A stretch of 44,136 nt of DNA from Amanita rubescens (Eukaryota > Basidiomycota > Agaricomycetes > Agaricales > Amanitaceae), in assembly GCA_015039365.1 (NCBI GenBank), contig WION01000438.1, forward strand, positions 1-44,136. The letters run 5' to 3'. Below the pieces are notes generated by a model that ran no database searches, was not told where the DNA came from, and saw only the letters and a program-made list of their open reading frames with translations. The position numbers were made by a program, and so were the translations under genes. Each line of letters opens with the position of its first letter. Within the stretch, counting starts at the first letter, position 1. This document shows, one piece after another, positions 23,863 through 33,833 of the stretch.

Positions 23863-26800
23863 GTGAGTCTGTGGCATATACTAACAAGAATGTCAAACAC
23901 TTACTAAGATAAACACCAGAGTATTTTAGCAGTATGTTCCTTCAACACAAATGAGTCATGCAAACAGCTGAAGCATCTAATAGGTTGTAAGTATAATGAC
24001 ATGCCCTTGCATGCTTATGTGCTCAATCATAGCACATGGAACAGGATGAACCAAATGTGGGAAATATGACTTGATATTGCAGTGTTTTAGAAGTTCTAAT
24101 CACATCACATCCGAACATTACCAACAGCTTGTGTGTGATGCCACAGCCTTATTTCCTTGGGGGGTCCAATCATACCTCATTATAACCAACAGGAAGTGAG
24201 TGATACTGCAATATTTTCTCCTTAACAGTTGATCATATTATGTACAGCATGTAAGTAATCCTGCAATGTGTTTCCTCCAGACAGCCTGATCATATTTCTG
24301 ACATGATTAATAGTCAGTAAGTAACACAAAGTTTTTTTTCCTGCCAGGCAGTCTAATCATGTCACATAACCAACAGCAAGTAAATGACTCAGCAGTTGTC
24401 ATTTTTTCACCAGGCAGTCTAATGGAATCTTGTCTTATGATTATTAGACAGTGAGTAAGACTGCCATTTTGCTTTGGCAGACAATCTGATCATGGCTCAT
24501 GCTGTGACCAATAGCTTGCAAGTTACCCACCTTTTTACCAGGAATTACATTCAAATCCCACCCCAATTCCAACAGAAGGTGAGTGGCCAGGAGTCCTTGG
24601 TTTTCTGCATCACTAAATCAATTTCTGTATTATAATATAACCAACAGCAAGTGAGGGCAATTTTGCTGTGTTCTATTGAGCAATGTAACCACATCCGCTG
24701 TATCCCTTGTCAACAGAAGGTCCATAAGTGATGCTGCATTACTTTGTTGTCAGGCAGTCTGATACATCTCACCCATGATTGACAGATTGTGAGTGATGAT
24801 GTGATATTTTTCTTGTGGGTGATCTCATCATGCCTCATCCCATGGGCAATAGCTTGTGAGTGACACTCAGGCTAGTGCCACTTCCTACATCATGTCTCAT
24901 GACAAATAGCAAGTGAGTGACTCTGGAGTGCTTTTCAGTCAGGCAATCTGATCACATAACCAACAAGGGGGTGAGTAGCCTCAGTGTTGCATGACACTTT
25001 GATCACATATCATTAATGAGTCACAGGGGGTAAGTGACATGTCTTTCAAGTAAAAGTAAATAGCTTGATCACATCACTCCCATGACCATCAACAGCAAGT
25101 GAGTAAAACTACTTCTTCCAGGTTGTCTGATCACACACAACCAACAGATTGTAAGTGGTGCTCATTTTTTCACATATCCTGAACACCCCTCATGCTATAA
25201 GCAACAGGGAGTGAGCAAAATGTTCCTGCCAGGGTGAATGATTACAATTTGTTCCATGACAATAGTGGGCAAGTGACACTGCCTTTAATCTCACTACTTA
25301 TCTTATCATACATATCCAACAGCAAGTGAGTGAAATTTCAGTTATGTTTTTTAAAGGCACTCAGATCACCTGTCATTCAGTCTGTTAGTGACACTAGAGT
25401 CCTTTTACCAGACATTCTAATTCACATATTGGCAATAAACAGGTTGTAAGTGCTAGCACAGTTTTTTTCAAAAGCACTCTGATAATATCATGTACAATTC
25501 CAAAGCTTGTAAGTGATCATGTATTGTTTTTTAGCAGGAGTATGATCCCATCCCATGCTGTGTTAACAGGAGGTCTGTGATTTTCTGCAAAGCAGTCTGA
25601 TCAAATTCAATCTTTATGACCACCAGGAAGTGAGTAGGAGTACATGCTTTTTTCCTCCAGCTAAGCTTTTTGCATCCAATAGTGGGTGAGCAGGGCTGGA
25701 GTACTTTATGAAAATAGTATAATCACATCAAATCCATGACAAACAGTGGGTGAGTGACATTGCACAAGTCTTCAAAAATGTAATCTCATCACATCACACC
25801 ATCAACAGCAAGTGAGTTGCATTGCAATGATTTCTTTTGGCAGCTTGATCACAGCCAATTCCATGGCCAACAGGATGTGAGTGGTGCTGCAGCTTTTTTC
25901 TCCCATACATTCTTTTCATAATGTGATCAACAGAGTGTAAGTGCCAATACATGAATACTTTGTGTACCAGGGAACTAATCTCATCACATTTCTGGTGATC
26001 AACAGGTTGTGAGTTACACTGCTGTAGGGTTTTTTTACCACATTGCATACCATGGGAACAGGTTGTGGGTAATTTTACAATCTTTGCAGCCAACTGGTCT
26101 GATCACTTTTTATTATACATACCACAACAGCCAGTGAGTAATTCCTGTCATCCAATCTGACTAGATCTCATAATACATGAGCAGGTTGTGAGTAACACTG
26201 TGGGAACTGTTTACAGGAAATCTGACCACATCATATCCTATAACCATCAGCAAGTGGGTACAGTCACTGTAATGCTGTTCTGAACAGTGGCTGGATCAAC
26301 TCATTCCATGACCATCAGCAGGTAAACAACACTACTACTCTTCACTGTGCCAGGCAGTCTTATTGTATTTAATCCCATGACCAACAGCAAGTGAGCAGCA
26401 CTTTTGGCCTGATACTCTAGTCTAATCACATGCTACCTCATGACCAACAGGAAGTGAGTAATTCTGCCATGATTTTTTTACTGCAAATAGACCAGTATGC
26501 CTAATCTCTTGACTACTAATAGTGGGTAAGTTACACTGCATTTTCTTCTCACATACACCTTGATGACAGGTATTTTATTCCATGACAAATAGGAAGTGGG
26601 TAACACTGCAGCATCTTCACTTTGACATCTTACACCATACTACCAACAGAGAGTGAGTGATATTGCATTGGTTTCCGTTAGCTGCCACTTCTCATCTGAG
26701 AACCCTCCTCAACATATGATCAACAGTGGGTGAGCAAGATCACAACATCTTTCATTCATGCAGTCTGATCATATGTATCTCTTTCCATGATCAATAGATT

Positions 26801-26934
26801 GTGGGTAACATAGCTGCACTCTTCTTTCAGGAATCTGATCACAACATTCTATGATCAATAGGAAGTTAGTAATAATTTGTTGCCAGCTACTGTCATCATA
26901 TTTCATGTGCTAATTGATAGCTTGTGAGTGACAC
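23863..26934 (+). repeat. Tandem intron/3-nt microexon array, left block (46 units)
   Basis: Each unit reads: donor (mostly GTGAGT), GACACTGCA-like start, T-rich tract, CAGGCAGT, branch-like CTGATCACA or CTAATCA, CATGACCAACAG acceptor, then exactly 3 nt and the next donor. Triplets (start): 23984 GTT, 24128 CTT, 24193 GAA, 24248 CAT, 24314 TCA, 24377 CAA, 24448 ACA, 24515 CTT, 24576 AAG, 24648 CAA, 24717 AAG, 24786 ATT, 24853 CTT, 24910 CAA, 24968 GGG, 25027 GGG, 25096 CAA, 25148 ATT, 25208 GGA, 25266 TGG, 25323 CAA, 25381 TCT, 25443 GTT, 25506 CTT, 25570 GAG, 25627 GAA, 25683 TGG, 25747 TGG, 25809 CAA, 25874 GAT, 25934 AGT, 26006 GTT, 26062 GTT, 26131 CCA, 26185 GTT, 26251 CAA, 26319 CAG, 26388 CAA, 26451 GAA, 26523 TGG, 26593 GAA, 26650 AGA, 26727 TGG, 26798 ATT, 26862 GAA, 26921 CTT. 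Introns are 49-74 nt, except 141 nt before 24128 and 121 nt before 23984. Donors at 24518 and 25269 are GCAAGT (GC-AG type). That the units are spliced one by one is inference; the repeated architecture is directly visible. Confidence 0.85.
26930..26934. repeat. Target-site duplication GACAC, left
   Basis: GACAC immediately precedes the TG of the left LTR and recurs at 36565-36569 just after the CA of the right LTR. This 5-bp duplication fits Ty3/Gypsy integration and marks the exact insertion point, six bases into an array intron. Confidence 0.9.
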
Positions 26935-27451
26935 TGTTATGATCACGTCGATCTCCACCTACGATGCGTCCACGCTAAGAGTGCTTGACAAAGTAGACTA
27001 AGTCCAACGGACAAGTCAAACAATAGGTGAACGAATAGGCTAAGTGATAAGACAACTAAAAGGAGTCTTATCCTTGAGAGCAATAATGAACGGAGTAGAA
27101 ACGACGTTCTTTAGGTGAGATGGGATGTGATATTGATAAAGACAGTTAAGTCGAACTTAAGGTTCGACGCTACGGTACATCGGTTTATATACATGTACAG
27201 AAACACAGCCGTATCGTAAGTAGAACAAGGGCGATAGCAAGTATAGGTAAAACAAGGGGCATAGGGGATGGTACGCGTATGAACAAGGAGTTGGGCATAG
27301 GGTAAACGGAATGGGGATCGATAAGGGAACGAGGTAGTCTGTTTGATGAACATAATGGGGATGTGACGAAGAGGTAGGCATATACGAAAAAGTAAGCATG
27401 TCCAACGTGTCATGTAATCATAATGTAGGAGTCCGTACCGTGTTTGTAACA
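26935..27451 (-). repeat. Left LTR (3' LTR of the element)
   Basis: 517 bp, TGTTATGATCAC ... GTTTGTAACA on the plus strand. It matches 36042-36564 except for 7 transitions and a 6-bp GAGTCC insertion in the other copy. On the minus strand it contains a TATATAAA box. Confidence 0.95.
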
Positions 27452-27453
27452 CT

Positions 27454-27464
27454 AGCTCTCCTCT
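27454..27464 (-). other. Probable polypurine tract of the retrotransposon
   Basis: On the minus strand the sequence just before the 3' LTR reads TAGAGGAGAGC, a purine run in the position where the plus-strand primer of LTR elements lies. It is short and interrupted, so the call is positional. Confidence 0.5.
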
Positions 27465-27500
27465 ACGTTGTTGACCGCAACAACAATATGCGGGTATCCT

Positions 27501-29006
27501 CTAGGTGTCGAGGTTGTGGCGGGCGTTTTCATCGTCGTAAGGATGATAGCCGGCAGAGTTGTCGACGAAGACGTCGAAGTCATTCGTCCTGGTTCCATCC
27601 TCCTGCGTTCCAGTCGGTGGGTGTGTCCGTATACGTTTGGACGAGTTCTTCGTTGTTGGCCTCAAGTGAGTTGAGGAGTTTGTGGAGAACCTTGAGGCGT
27701 CGGTTCTCTTCTTTAAGGAGCTTGATGATGCGCTCCTTGGATTCGTCGTCGGGACGAGGGACTGTTGGCGGTAGGGATGTGGCGGCAAAGAGCCGGACGT
27801 GGGACTGGTAATGGAGGAAATCCGAGATTTCCTGGTGGATGCGGGCGAGACGTTCTCGGCCGTCGAAAGCGCTGATGTTAAAGGCGGAGGGGGTGGAGGC
27901 CGATGCGGCGTTGGAGATGGTGGGGGTCTGTTGGGTCTGTTCTGCGTTCCCTTCCATAGTCGATAAAGGTTATGTTGGGGAATGAGCGAGCGTCCGAGGT
28001 TCTTAAACCTTTCGGCAGTCTGGGCGACGGGCGTGGAAGGTATAAGATTCTGATGGAGATCTAATTCCATCATGACGTGGGCAACTTCTTCATAGGCGTT
28101 GTGAGAGAGTTGCTGCGGTTTAGCTCCTTTGGTAAACAGATCTTCTGTCCATGCGGTGGTCCGTCTAGAAGATTCGGCGATCTCCTTGATTCGATCTGCT
28201 AGATCAGCTAAGGCGATTGCTCCGATTTCGGTTCTGTTTGTAAGCTCCAAGATATGCTGTGCATCTGGTGCGATCCTGTGAGGGTCAAAGCTGTGATGGA
28301 TGGCGACAAGATCGTTGGGGTCGTCGTTAAGGATGAATGGAGGGTGTGCTTCATTCCTGACGTCTAGGATGGCTTGTTCGTAGAAGCGTTCTACGTCAGC
28401 GGTGAGGATTCGACGTAAGAGGTCGATTCCAAATTGGTGGATGGTGCATCCATGAGAGAGTTTGGTGTACCATTCCATGCGATCTAAGTTGGTCCAGATT
28501 TCTATAAGATCTGCGCAGTGATAGTTGTATCGTTCTCGAGCGTTGACGATGATTGCCTTGGCGAGTCTTGCGTCTGAGAGAATGCGCCAGAGTCTGGTAA
28601 GTCGTTCCAGTTCCTGAGAATTGATTGACAGGCCGGAAAGTCTTTTAATATCGTTGAAACGTGTGAGAAGGGCGTGCGATGTACTTGTCCGCCCAAAGGG
28701 GTCCGAAGGAAAGGCTAACAAAGGGGAACCGTACAGAGTACGGAGACGGAGGGTTCGACGGTGACGGAGTAAACCCGCAATGCAAACGGACGCAAGTCCG
28801 ACGAAGATGCGTCGCGACGGAACGAAGTCGGACAAGTGCGAAGACGTACGACGGTGACGGAGTGAACCCGCGACGTAAAGGAACGTGAGTGCAACGAAGT
28901 TGCGACGGAGAGATATCAAACGGATGCGGAGGAGTGAAGGGCAGTATATTCTGATGTCCATACAGTACAATGAAGCCGTATATAAACTAATATGCACGAG
29001 GCGCAC
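27501..29006 (-). CDS. Retrotransposon-borne helical protein of unknown function
   Basis: A 501-codon minus-strand open frame downstream of pol. The first ~80 residues read through a local DNA repeat and are probably untranslated. From about residue 95 to 345 the protein is strongly helical, with acidic and hydrophobic alternation (for example SQELERLTRLWRILSDARLA and EEVAHVMMELDLHQNLIPST). The end is Pro/Ser/Thr-rich and overlaps another frame (27957-27580) that may be the true continuation. I recognise no family. It lacks the signal peptide and membrane anchor expected of an envelope protein. It may be an accessory protein of this lineage or a captured host fragment; splicing is possible. 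Confidence 0.4.
   Translation of the reverse strand: MRLVHISLYTASLYCMDIRIYCPSLLRIRLISLRRNFVALTFLYVAGSLRHRRTSSHLSDFVPSRRIFVGLASVCIAGLLRHRRTLRLRTLYGSPLLAFPSDPFGRTSTSHALLTRFNDIKRLSGLSINSQELERLTRLWRILSDARLAKAIIVNARERYNYHCADLIEIWTNLDRMEWYTKLSHGCTIHQFGIDLLRRILTADVERFYEQAILDVRNEAHPPFILNDDPNDLVAIHHSFDPHRIAPDAQHILELTNRTEIGAIALADLADRIKEIAESSRRTTAWTEDLFTKGAKPQQLSHNAYEEVAHVMMELDLHQNLIPSTPVAQTAERFKNLGRSLIPQHNLYRLWKGTQNRPNRPPPSPTPHRPPPPPPLTSALSTAENVSPASTRKSRISSITSPTSGSLPPHPYRQQSLVPTTNPRSASSSSLKKRTDASRFSTNSSTHLRPTTKNSSKRIRTHPPTGTQEDGTRTNDFDVFVDNSAGYHPYDDENARHNLDT
27580..27957 (-). CDS. Small coiled-coil open frame near the 3' LTR
   Basis: 125 codons from ATG at 27957 in a different frame from the overlapping 501-codon frame. 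The composition is natural: a Ser/Ala/Thr-rich start, then helical sequence with heptad-like leucines (ERIIKLLKEENRRLKVLHKL). It begins where the helical block of the longer frame ends (RLWKG), so the two may form one product through splicing or reinitiation. No family recognised. Confidence 0.35.
   Translation of the reverse strand: MEGNAEQTQQTPTISNAASASTPSAFNISAFDGRERLARIHQEISDFLHYQSHVRLFAATSLPPTVPRPDDESKERIIKLLKEENRRLKVLHKLLNSLEANNEELVQTYTDTPTDWNAGGWNQDE
28740..28915. repeat. Short imperfect tandem/direct repeats inside the retrotransposon
   Basis: CGACGGTGACGGAGT followed by AACCCGC occurs twice (about 28757 and 28850), with related CG-rich motifs (cgaagttgcgacgg, cgaagtcgga) between and after. 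The repeats lie between the two extra frames downstream of pol and would be poor coding sequence. They may act as an untranslated spacer. Confidence 0.6.
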
Positions 29007-29222
29007 TCACCGCAATCATCCTGAGCTCCTCCGATGGTCCGTGCGCGTATGCGGATTGCCTTGCTGTATGAATATGTCGAGTCGGCGGGTTGAGCCCTTG
29101 GCATCGTGTACGGGTGTCGAGGCGCGAAGGTTTAAGTGCGTCGGAATGCTCCGACGGATATCTCCGATGTCGGAATATCGGGCCGCGGATGCCTGCTGCA
29201 CAACGTAACCGGAATCGGTACG

Positions 29223-29786
29223 TTACATCGTCAATAGTCTTTCGCATAAGAGCTGAGCTGTTATAGTCTGCGAATGTCGTAAAGATCGTCTGAGGTTCAG
29301 AGGGAGTGATGTCTGCCATGATTCGACGACTGCTAGGGCTAGTTGGGTAGTTATCATCGCTTCTGTCGCGAAGATCGCCAGTTGATTCCTTGTCGAATTC
29401 GGCAAGAGAGTCGGGGTTATGATATACCTTTCGCATGTTATCAAGTATTTTCCTAGTTCTCCTTGTATCTTCATTATGTCTTCCGTTACCTTGATCTTCT
29501 GTGGTATCGTGAGGACTCGTAGCTCGGCTTGTTCTGGGTGAATCATCAGATCGATTCTCTTTGTCAGAATCTGAAGCGCTGTGATAAGGAACGAGGCGTG
29601 GCCTATTGGGTTCGGTGATCGTCGTCCTTCTGCTAGCATCCTGATTATTGGATGTATCGGGGGATTCGTCGGTGGTGGTGGTGTTGTCGTCGTTGTCTGG
29701 GTAAAGACTGAGTATATGGGCGGTTCCGGTGATGGTGCTCTCGTCGTTGTTGGCGAGATTGTCGGTGAGGTTCTTGTTGATTCCAT
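29223..29786 (-). CDS. Retrotransposon-borne open frame after pol, unknown function
   Basis: 187 codons from ATG at 29786, about 50 nt after the pol stop. A Pro/Thr-rich N-terminus (PTTTRAPSPEPPIYSVF) precedes an alpha-helical, hydrophobic domain (LITALQILTKRIDLMIHPEQ; ATEAMITTQLALAVVESW). A competing frame starts at 29793 and runs to 28987 but has a hydrophilic, arginine/aspartate-biased composition expected of a shadow. I recognise no family. It could be an accessory gene in the slot where some Gypsy elements carry env, but no signal peptide is visible. Confidence 0.45.
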   Translation of the reverse strand: MESTRTSPTISPTTTRAPSPEPPIYSVFTQTTTTTPPPPTNPPIHPIIRMLAEGRRSPNPIGHASFLITALQILTKRIDLMIHPEQAELRVLTIPQKIKVTEDIMKIQGELGKYLITCERYIITPTLLPNSTRNQLAIFATEAMITTQLALAVVESWQTSLPLNLRRSLRHSQTITAQLLCERLLTM

Positions 29787-29833
29787 GATTCATAGGTGGT
29801 TTCTGAGTCGTTGTAGGTGTAATCTTTGCTCAT

Positions 29834-32800
29834 TCAGAGTTTCCTACGTTTCTTATATTCATCAAGGATATCCTCGGCGTTTGACAAGTTCCTTTGGGGT
29901 TCCCAAGTGTTTTCGCTTGTATCATAGCCTTTCCATTTGACGAGAAACTGTAATTGACGTCCGATCTTTCGGTGTGCGAGAATAGCTTCTATTTCGTATT
30001 CTTCTGATCCTTCTATCAGGTCGGGTGGTGGACGTGTGTCATTAGGTCCATGGAATTCTGTTTCTTTATATGGTGATAGTAGGCATGCGTGGAAAACGCT
30101 GTGTATCTTCCATTGTTTTGGTAAGTCTAGTTGATAGGTGACAGGTCCTAAGACTTTCTTTATCCTGAAGGGTCCTTCTCGTTTAGGTGCGAGTTTACGT
30201 GATTGATAAGGAATGCATAGGTTCTTTGAATCTAGCCAAACCTTTTCTCCTTCTTTGAACGGTTTAGAATGTTTCATCGTTCGTTGTGCCATTTTAAGGC
30301 GTGCAAGGTCGTGTGCTGCCAGAGCTTCTTCTCTTGCTTTGATCAGGAGTCTGATGCGTTCATCTGCTACAGGGGTAGCTGACTGTTCTGTAACCTGAGG
30401 TAGTGCCACAGGGTTAGATCCATACATGAGGTAGAACGGTGATTGTTTCAGTTCTTCATGCGTTCTAGAATTATGAGCAAATTGTGCGATGGGAAGTATC
30501 TTATTCCATTTGTCTGGTTCATAAGCGCAGAATATGCGGAGATATACTTCTAGTACGGCGTTATAGCGTTCCGTTTGTCCATCTGTTTGAGGGTGAAAGG
30601 CGGTGCTCATCTTATGTTTGATCTGAAGTGCGCTGGTTATCCCTTTAAAGACTTTTGCTGCGAATTGCGGTCCTCTGTCAGATATCATGATGTCTGGTAA
30701 TCCGAAGTTCTTGAAAACTTCTTTGATATAGAGGTCGGCGGTTTCGGCTGATGTAATAGTTTTATTACAGGGACATAGAATTACTCCCTTTGAAAGTCCT
30801 TGGTCGACCACGACAAAGATAGAATCAAAACCGTCACTAGGCGGTAGGTCGGTGATAAAATCCATAGTAATCTGTTGAAATGGTCGGTGTGCGTGGGATT
30901 TAATCGGCATTAGGGGTGCGGCGGTGGGGTGTGTATTAGGTTTCATCTGTTGACAGGTAAGACATCCGTCGATAAAACTTTTGACAAGTGTTGTCATTCT
31001 AGGCCACCAATAGTGTTCCCTTAGTAGGCTAAGTGTTTTGAAGAATCCAGGGTGTCCTGCACTTGGTGCTTCATGGTATTCTCTAATAATAGATCGGCGA
31101 AGATCAGAGTCCATTGGGACGTATGCTTTGTTTTTAAATAGGATAATTCCGTCATCTTCGGTCCAATCGGTGATTGCTGTGCGGAGAGGCGCTGTTCCTT
31201 TTTCCTTTAAGCATCTTCTAATGGTTTCGGCAAACTCATCGGTTTGAGTTGCGTTCTTTACTTGATCTCGGAGATCCTCGGCGATGACTTGGATAAATAG
31301 TGAGTCAGGGAGCATCGTGACTGTTTCGTCATCTTCTTCTCCATTAGTGTGATCAGGTCGGCGGGATAAGGCGTCCGCTTGAGTTAATTTTGCTCCGGGT
31401 ACGTGAATTAATTGGTAATTGTATCTTGAGAGATTATTCCACCATCTTGCTTGTCTAGCTGTGAGACGTTGTGGTGCGCGGTAATAGGTTAAGTTTTTGT
31501 GATCGCAGTGTATAGTGAGTGTGTGTTCTGCTCCAAGCAGTAGATATTTCCATTCGTCAAGGGCGTAAATTATGGCAAAGAGTTCTCGGTCGTAGATTTG
31601 CCAATTTCGTTCGGTGGGCGTAAGTGTGTGTGAGAGATATCCACAAGGGTGTAAGTCTCCGTTTTCGTCTTTCTGCATTAAGGCGGCTCCGACAGCCCAT
31701 TTAGATGCATCCGTTTCGAGTATGAAGGGTTGATTGACATCTGGCATCTTTAGTACTGGTGCTGTTACGAAACTTTCCTTTAATGAGTCGAAGGCGACTC
31801 TACATTCTAGTGTCCATTCCCATATTTTGTTTTTCTTTGTTAAGTCGTGAAGGGGTCGTGCGAGATGCGCGAATCCGGATATGAAACGTCTGTAGTAATT
31901 TCCAAATCCAAGAAACGAGCGTACTTGTTTAACTGTTGTCGGAGGGGGCCAGTCTCTGATTCCAGCGAGTTTTATTGGATCCATTTTTATCGTGTCTTTC
32001 GTGATTATCATGCCTAAGAAGTCCACTTCCTCGGCGGCAAATTTGCATTTTTCAAGTTTCAGGTAAAGATCGTGTTTTTTTAATTTTGCGAGTACTAGCT
32101 TTGTTCTTTTCTCGAGTTCTTGTTTGTTGCGCGCGTGTATCAAGATGTCATCCATGTAAATGGCAATCCATCCTTCGTTCATGAAGTCCCTGAAGTAATC
32201 GTCCATCATTGCTTGAAATGTTGCTGGTGAATTGCGTAATCCAAAGAACATAACCGTTGGTTCGAATAGTCCTTTATTCGTGATGAATGCGGCTTTCCAT
32301 TCGTCTCCTTCTTTGATACGAACATTGTTGTATCCCCATCTGATGTCTAGTTTCGTAAAGTATTGTGATCCTTTAAGTTGTAGCATCAGATCGGATATGA
32401 GTGGTAGGGGGTAAGAGTTTGGTTTCGTGTGTTCGTTCAAGTATCGGTAGTCTTGGCAGGGTCTGAGTGTTTTGCTATCCTTCTTTTCGACATAAAAGAA
32501 TGGTGCTGCCTGCGGAGATTTGGATGGTCGTATATATCCTTTAGCTAGTTGTTCTTTGATCCATTCGTCAAGCGTATTCTGTTGTAATGGTGATATTGGG
32601 TAGATCTTCCCTTTCTTTGGTATAAAATCTTCGCGAAGTTCAATTGCGTGATCCCAAGATCTGCGGTCCGGGAATCGTTCTGACGCTTGTTTTTCAAATA
32701 TCTCTTTCCATTCGAGATACTCAGGAGGTAGCGTGATTTCCTTCTGATCGGTGTTGTACTTATGTTCCATTTGTTGAGCTGGTGAATAGCGATTAATCGT

Positions 32801-33241
32801 GATCTCGTCATAATCTTCTTCAGTCCATCTTCCTATATCTTCAAATGGTGGTTTCCAACGTAGACTCTTCTCTTCTGGTCCTTTGTGTGACAACAAATAC
32901 CGAATTACGACGTCTTCTTCCCATTTAGGCATTGCTTCTTCATCGAGTCGATGCAAGATGCTCCGTATTGATGCCTTCCATTCGTCTTCTTTAGAGTTAC
33001 GGAACTCCAGAGTTCTATTCCTCCAGCTTATGATTGGGTCATGCTTCTCGAGCCACGGAAGCCCCAGTATCAAGTTTTGATCGCCAAGCGAAGTGACCAA
33101 GAACCATTCGGTCATCTTCTTTCCATTGATATCGATGGTGATCAAACACTTGTCAGAAATTTCTCCATTCGTATTGTATGTGCCGTCAACGTTCTTGACT
33201 CGGATTGGTCTTGCGAGTTTCTTCTTTCTCCATTTATGCGT
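29834..33241 (-). pseudogene. pol: pol, main part: protease end, RT, RNase H, integrase, chromodomain
   Basis: A long minus-strand frame, intact from the solo LTR junction to the stop at 29834. It contains the protease C-terminal strand (LILGLPWL). The reverse transcriptase has YMDD at 32158-32147. RNase H begins FILETDASKWAVGAAL. The integrase has an HHCC zinc region (GHPGFFKTL ... CLTCQQM), a first Asp in TMDFITDLP and ISDRGPQF around the second. The end is a chromodomain (LQFLVKWKGYDTSENTWEP), which in chromoviruses guides integration to marked chromatin. The 5' part of the polyprotein is cut off by the solo LTR at 33242-33619, so I list it as disrupted even though this segment has no internal stop. 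Confidence 0.93.
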
Positions 33242-33619
33242 TGTAACGGATGGAATCCTGTTACAGTGTGCAGCATGCTCTGAAGCCTTCCGAAGATGTC
33301 CTCCGCCATCCACCTTCGATCCGCTTTCCGTCCGCTTCTGTCCGCTTTCGATCCGCTTCGATCCGCTCCGCTCCGACGCGCGGGAATTCGTCGGAGTACG
33401 TCGGATGCGCGGGAATATGTCGGATTATGTCGGACCACAAGCGCATGGTAAGCGCATGGTAGTTACTATAAGTACATGTCACATGTAGTCGTATACGATC
33501 AGCTACGAACGAGAATCGGAGTCCCCTTCCCCTCAGATCAGCCTTAGCTTAAGTCTGTGCACTATTGTGCATGGCACCTGCAGTGCTGGGTACAACCCAG
33601 AGCACATTGCAGTGTTTCA
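33242..33619. mobile_element. Solo LTR (family B), copy 1, inside pol
   Basis: 378 bp with TGTAACGG ... GTGTTTCA ends (TG...CA on both strands), flanked by the 4-bp duplication GCGT (33238-33241 and 33620-33623). It separates the protease active-site segment from the rest of pol. Removing the insertion and one TSD copy leaves the two frames in phase. A related copy lies at 35585-35952. No internal region is present, so it is a solo LTR or a very short terminal-repeat derivative. Confidence 0.85.
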
Positions 33620-33623
33620 GCGT

Positions 33624-33833
33624 GATTGATGAATTAATAAATAAACCTTCTGCACCGCTGTCAACCAGTGCAGTCATTGATTCAGTGTTGTCTTCGGTTT
33701 CAACTTCGAGGGGAATAGATAATCGATTGCTTGAAATAGAACGTACTATTACAGGTGATATCGAAAGATCGTCCTTTGGAGTTGAATCCGAAGTTATGGG
33801 ACAGGCATCCACTGACATGTGTCCCACTGTCAA
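33624..33833 (-). pseudogene. pol 5' segment with protease active site
   Basis: Minus-strand frame in the -1 register relative to gag, overlapping the gag stop. It carries the aspartic protease motif VDSGAEGLFINSS, as in retroviral-type proteases. It runs straight into the solo LTR at 33619. The gag end has a T-run just before its TGA (ATTTTTGA), which would allow a -1 slip onto this frame; that is inferred, not shown. Confidence 0.8.

Noticed and set aside
27111..27452. 113-codon Tyr/Pro-rich minus frame inside the left LTR (also at 36218-36607)
   Set aside because: It lies entirely within LTR sequence and is present in both LTRs; it reads as a chance frame.
28987..29793. 268-codon minus frame overlapping the 187-codon frame after pol
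   Set aside because: Its composition (runs of Asp, Arg, Ser, Thr, few hydrophobics) is that of a shadow frame; the overlapping frame at 29223-29786 looks like a folded helical protein.
33242..33313. First ~24 residues of the long pol frame, including its apparent start codon
   Set aside because: They lie inside the solo LTR (33242-33619), so they are translated LTR sequence, not native pol.
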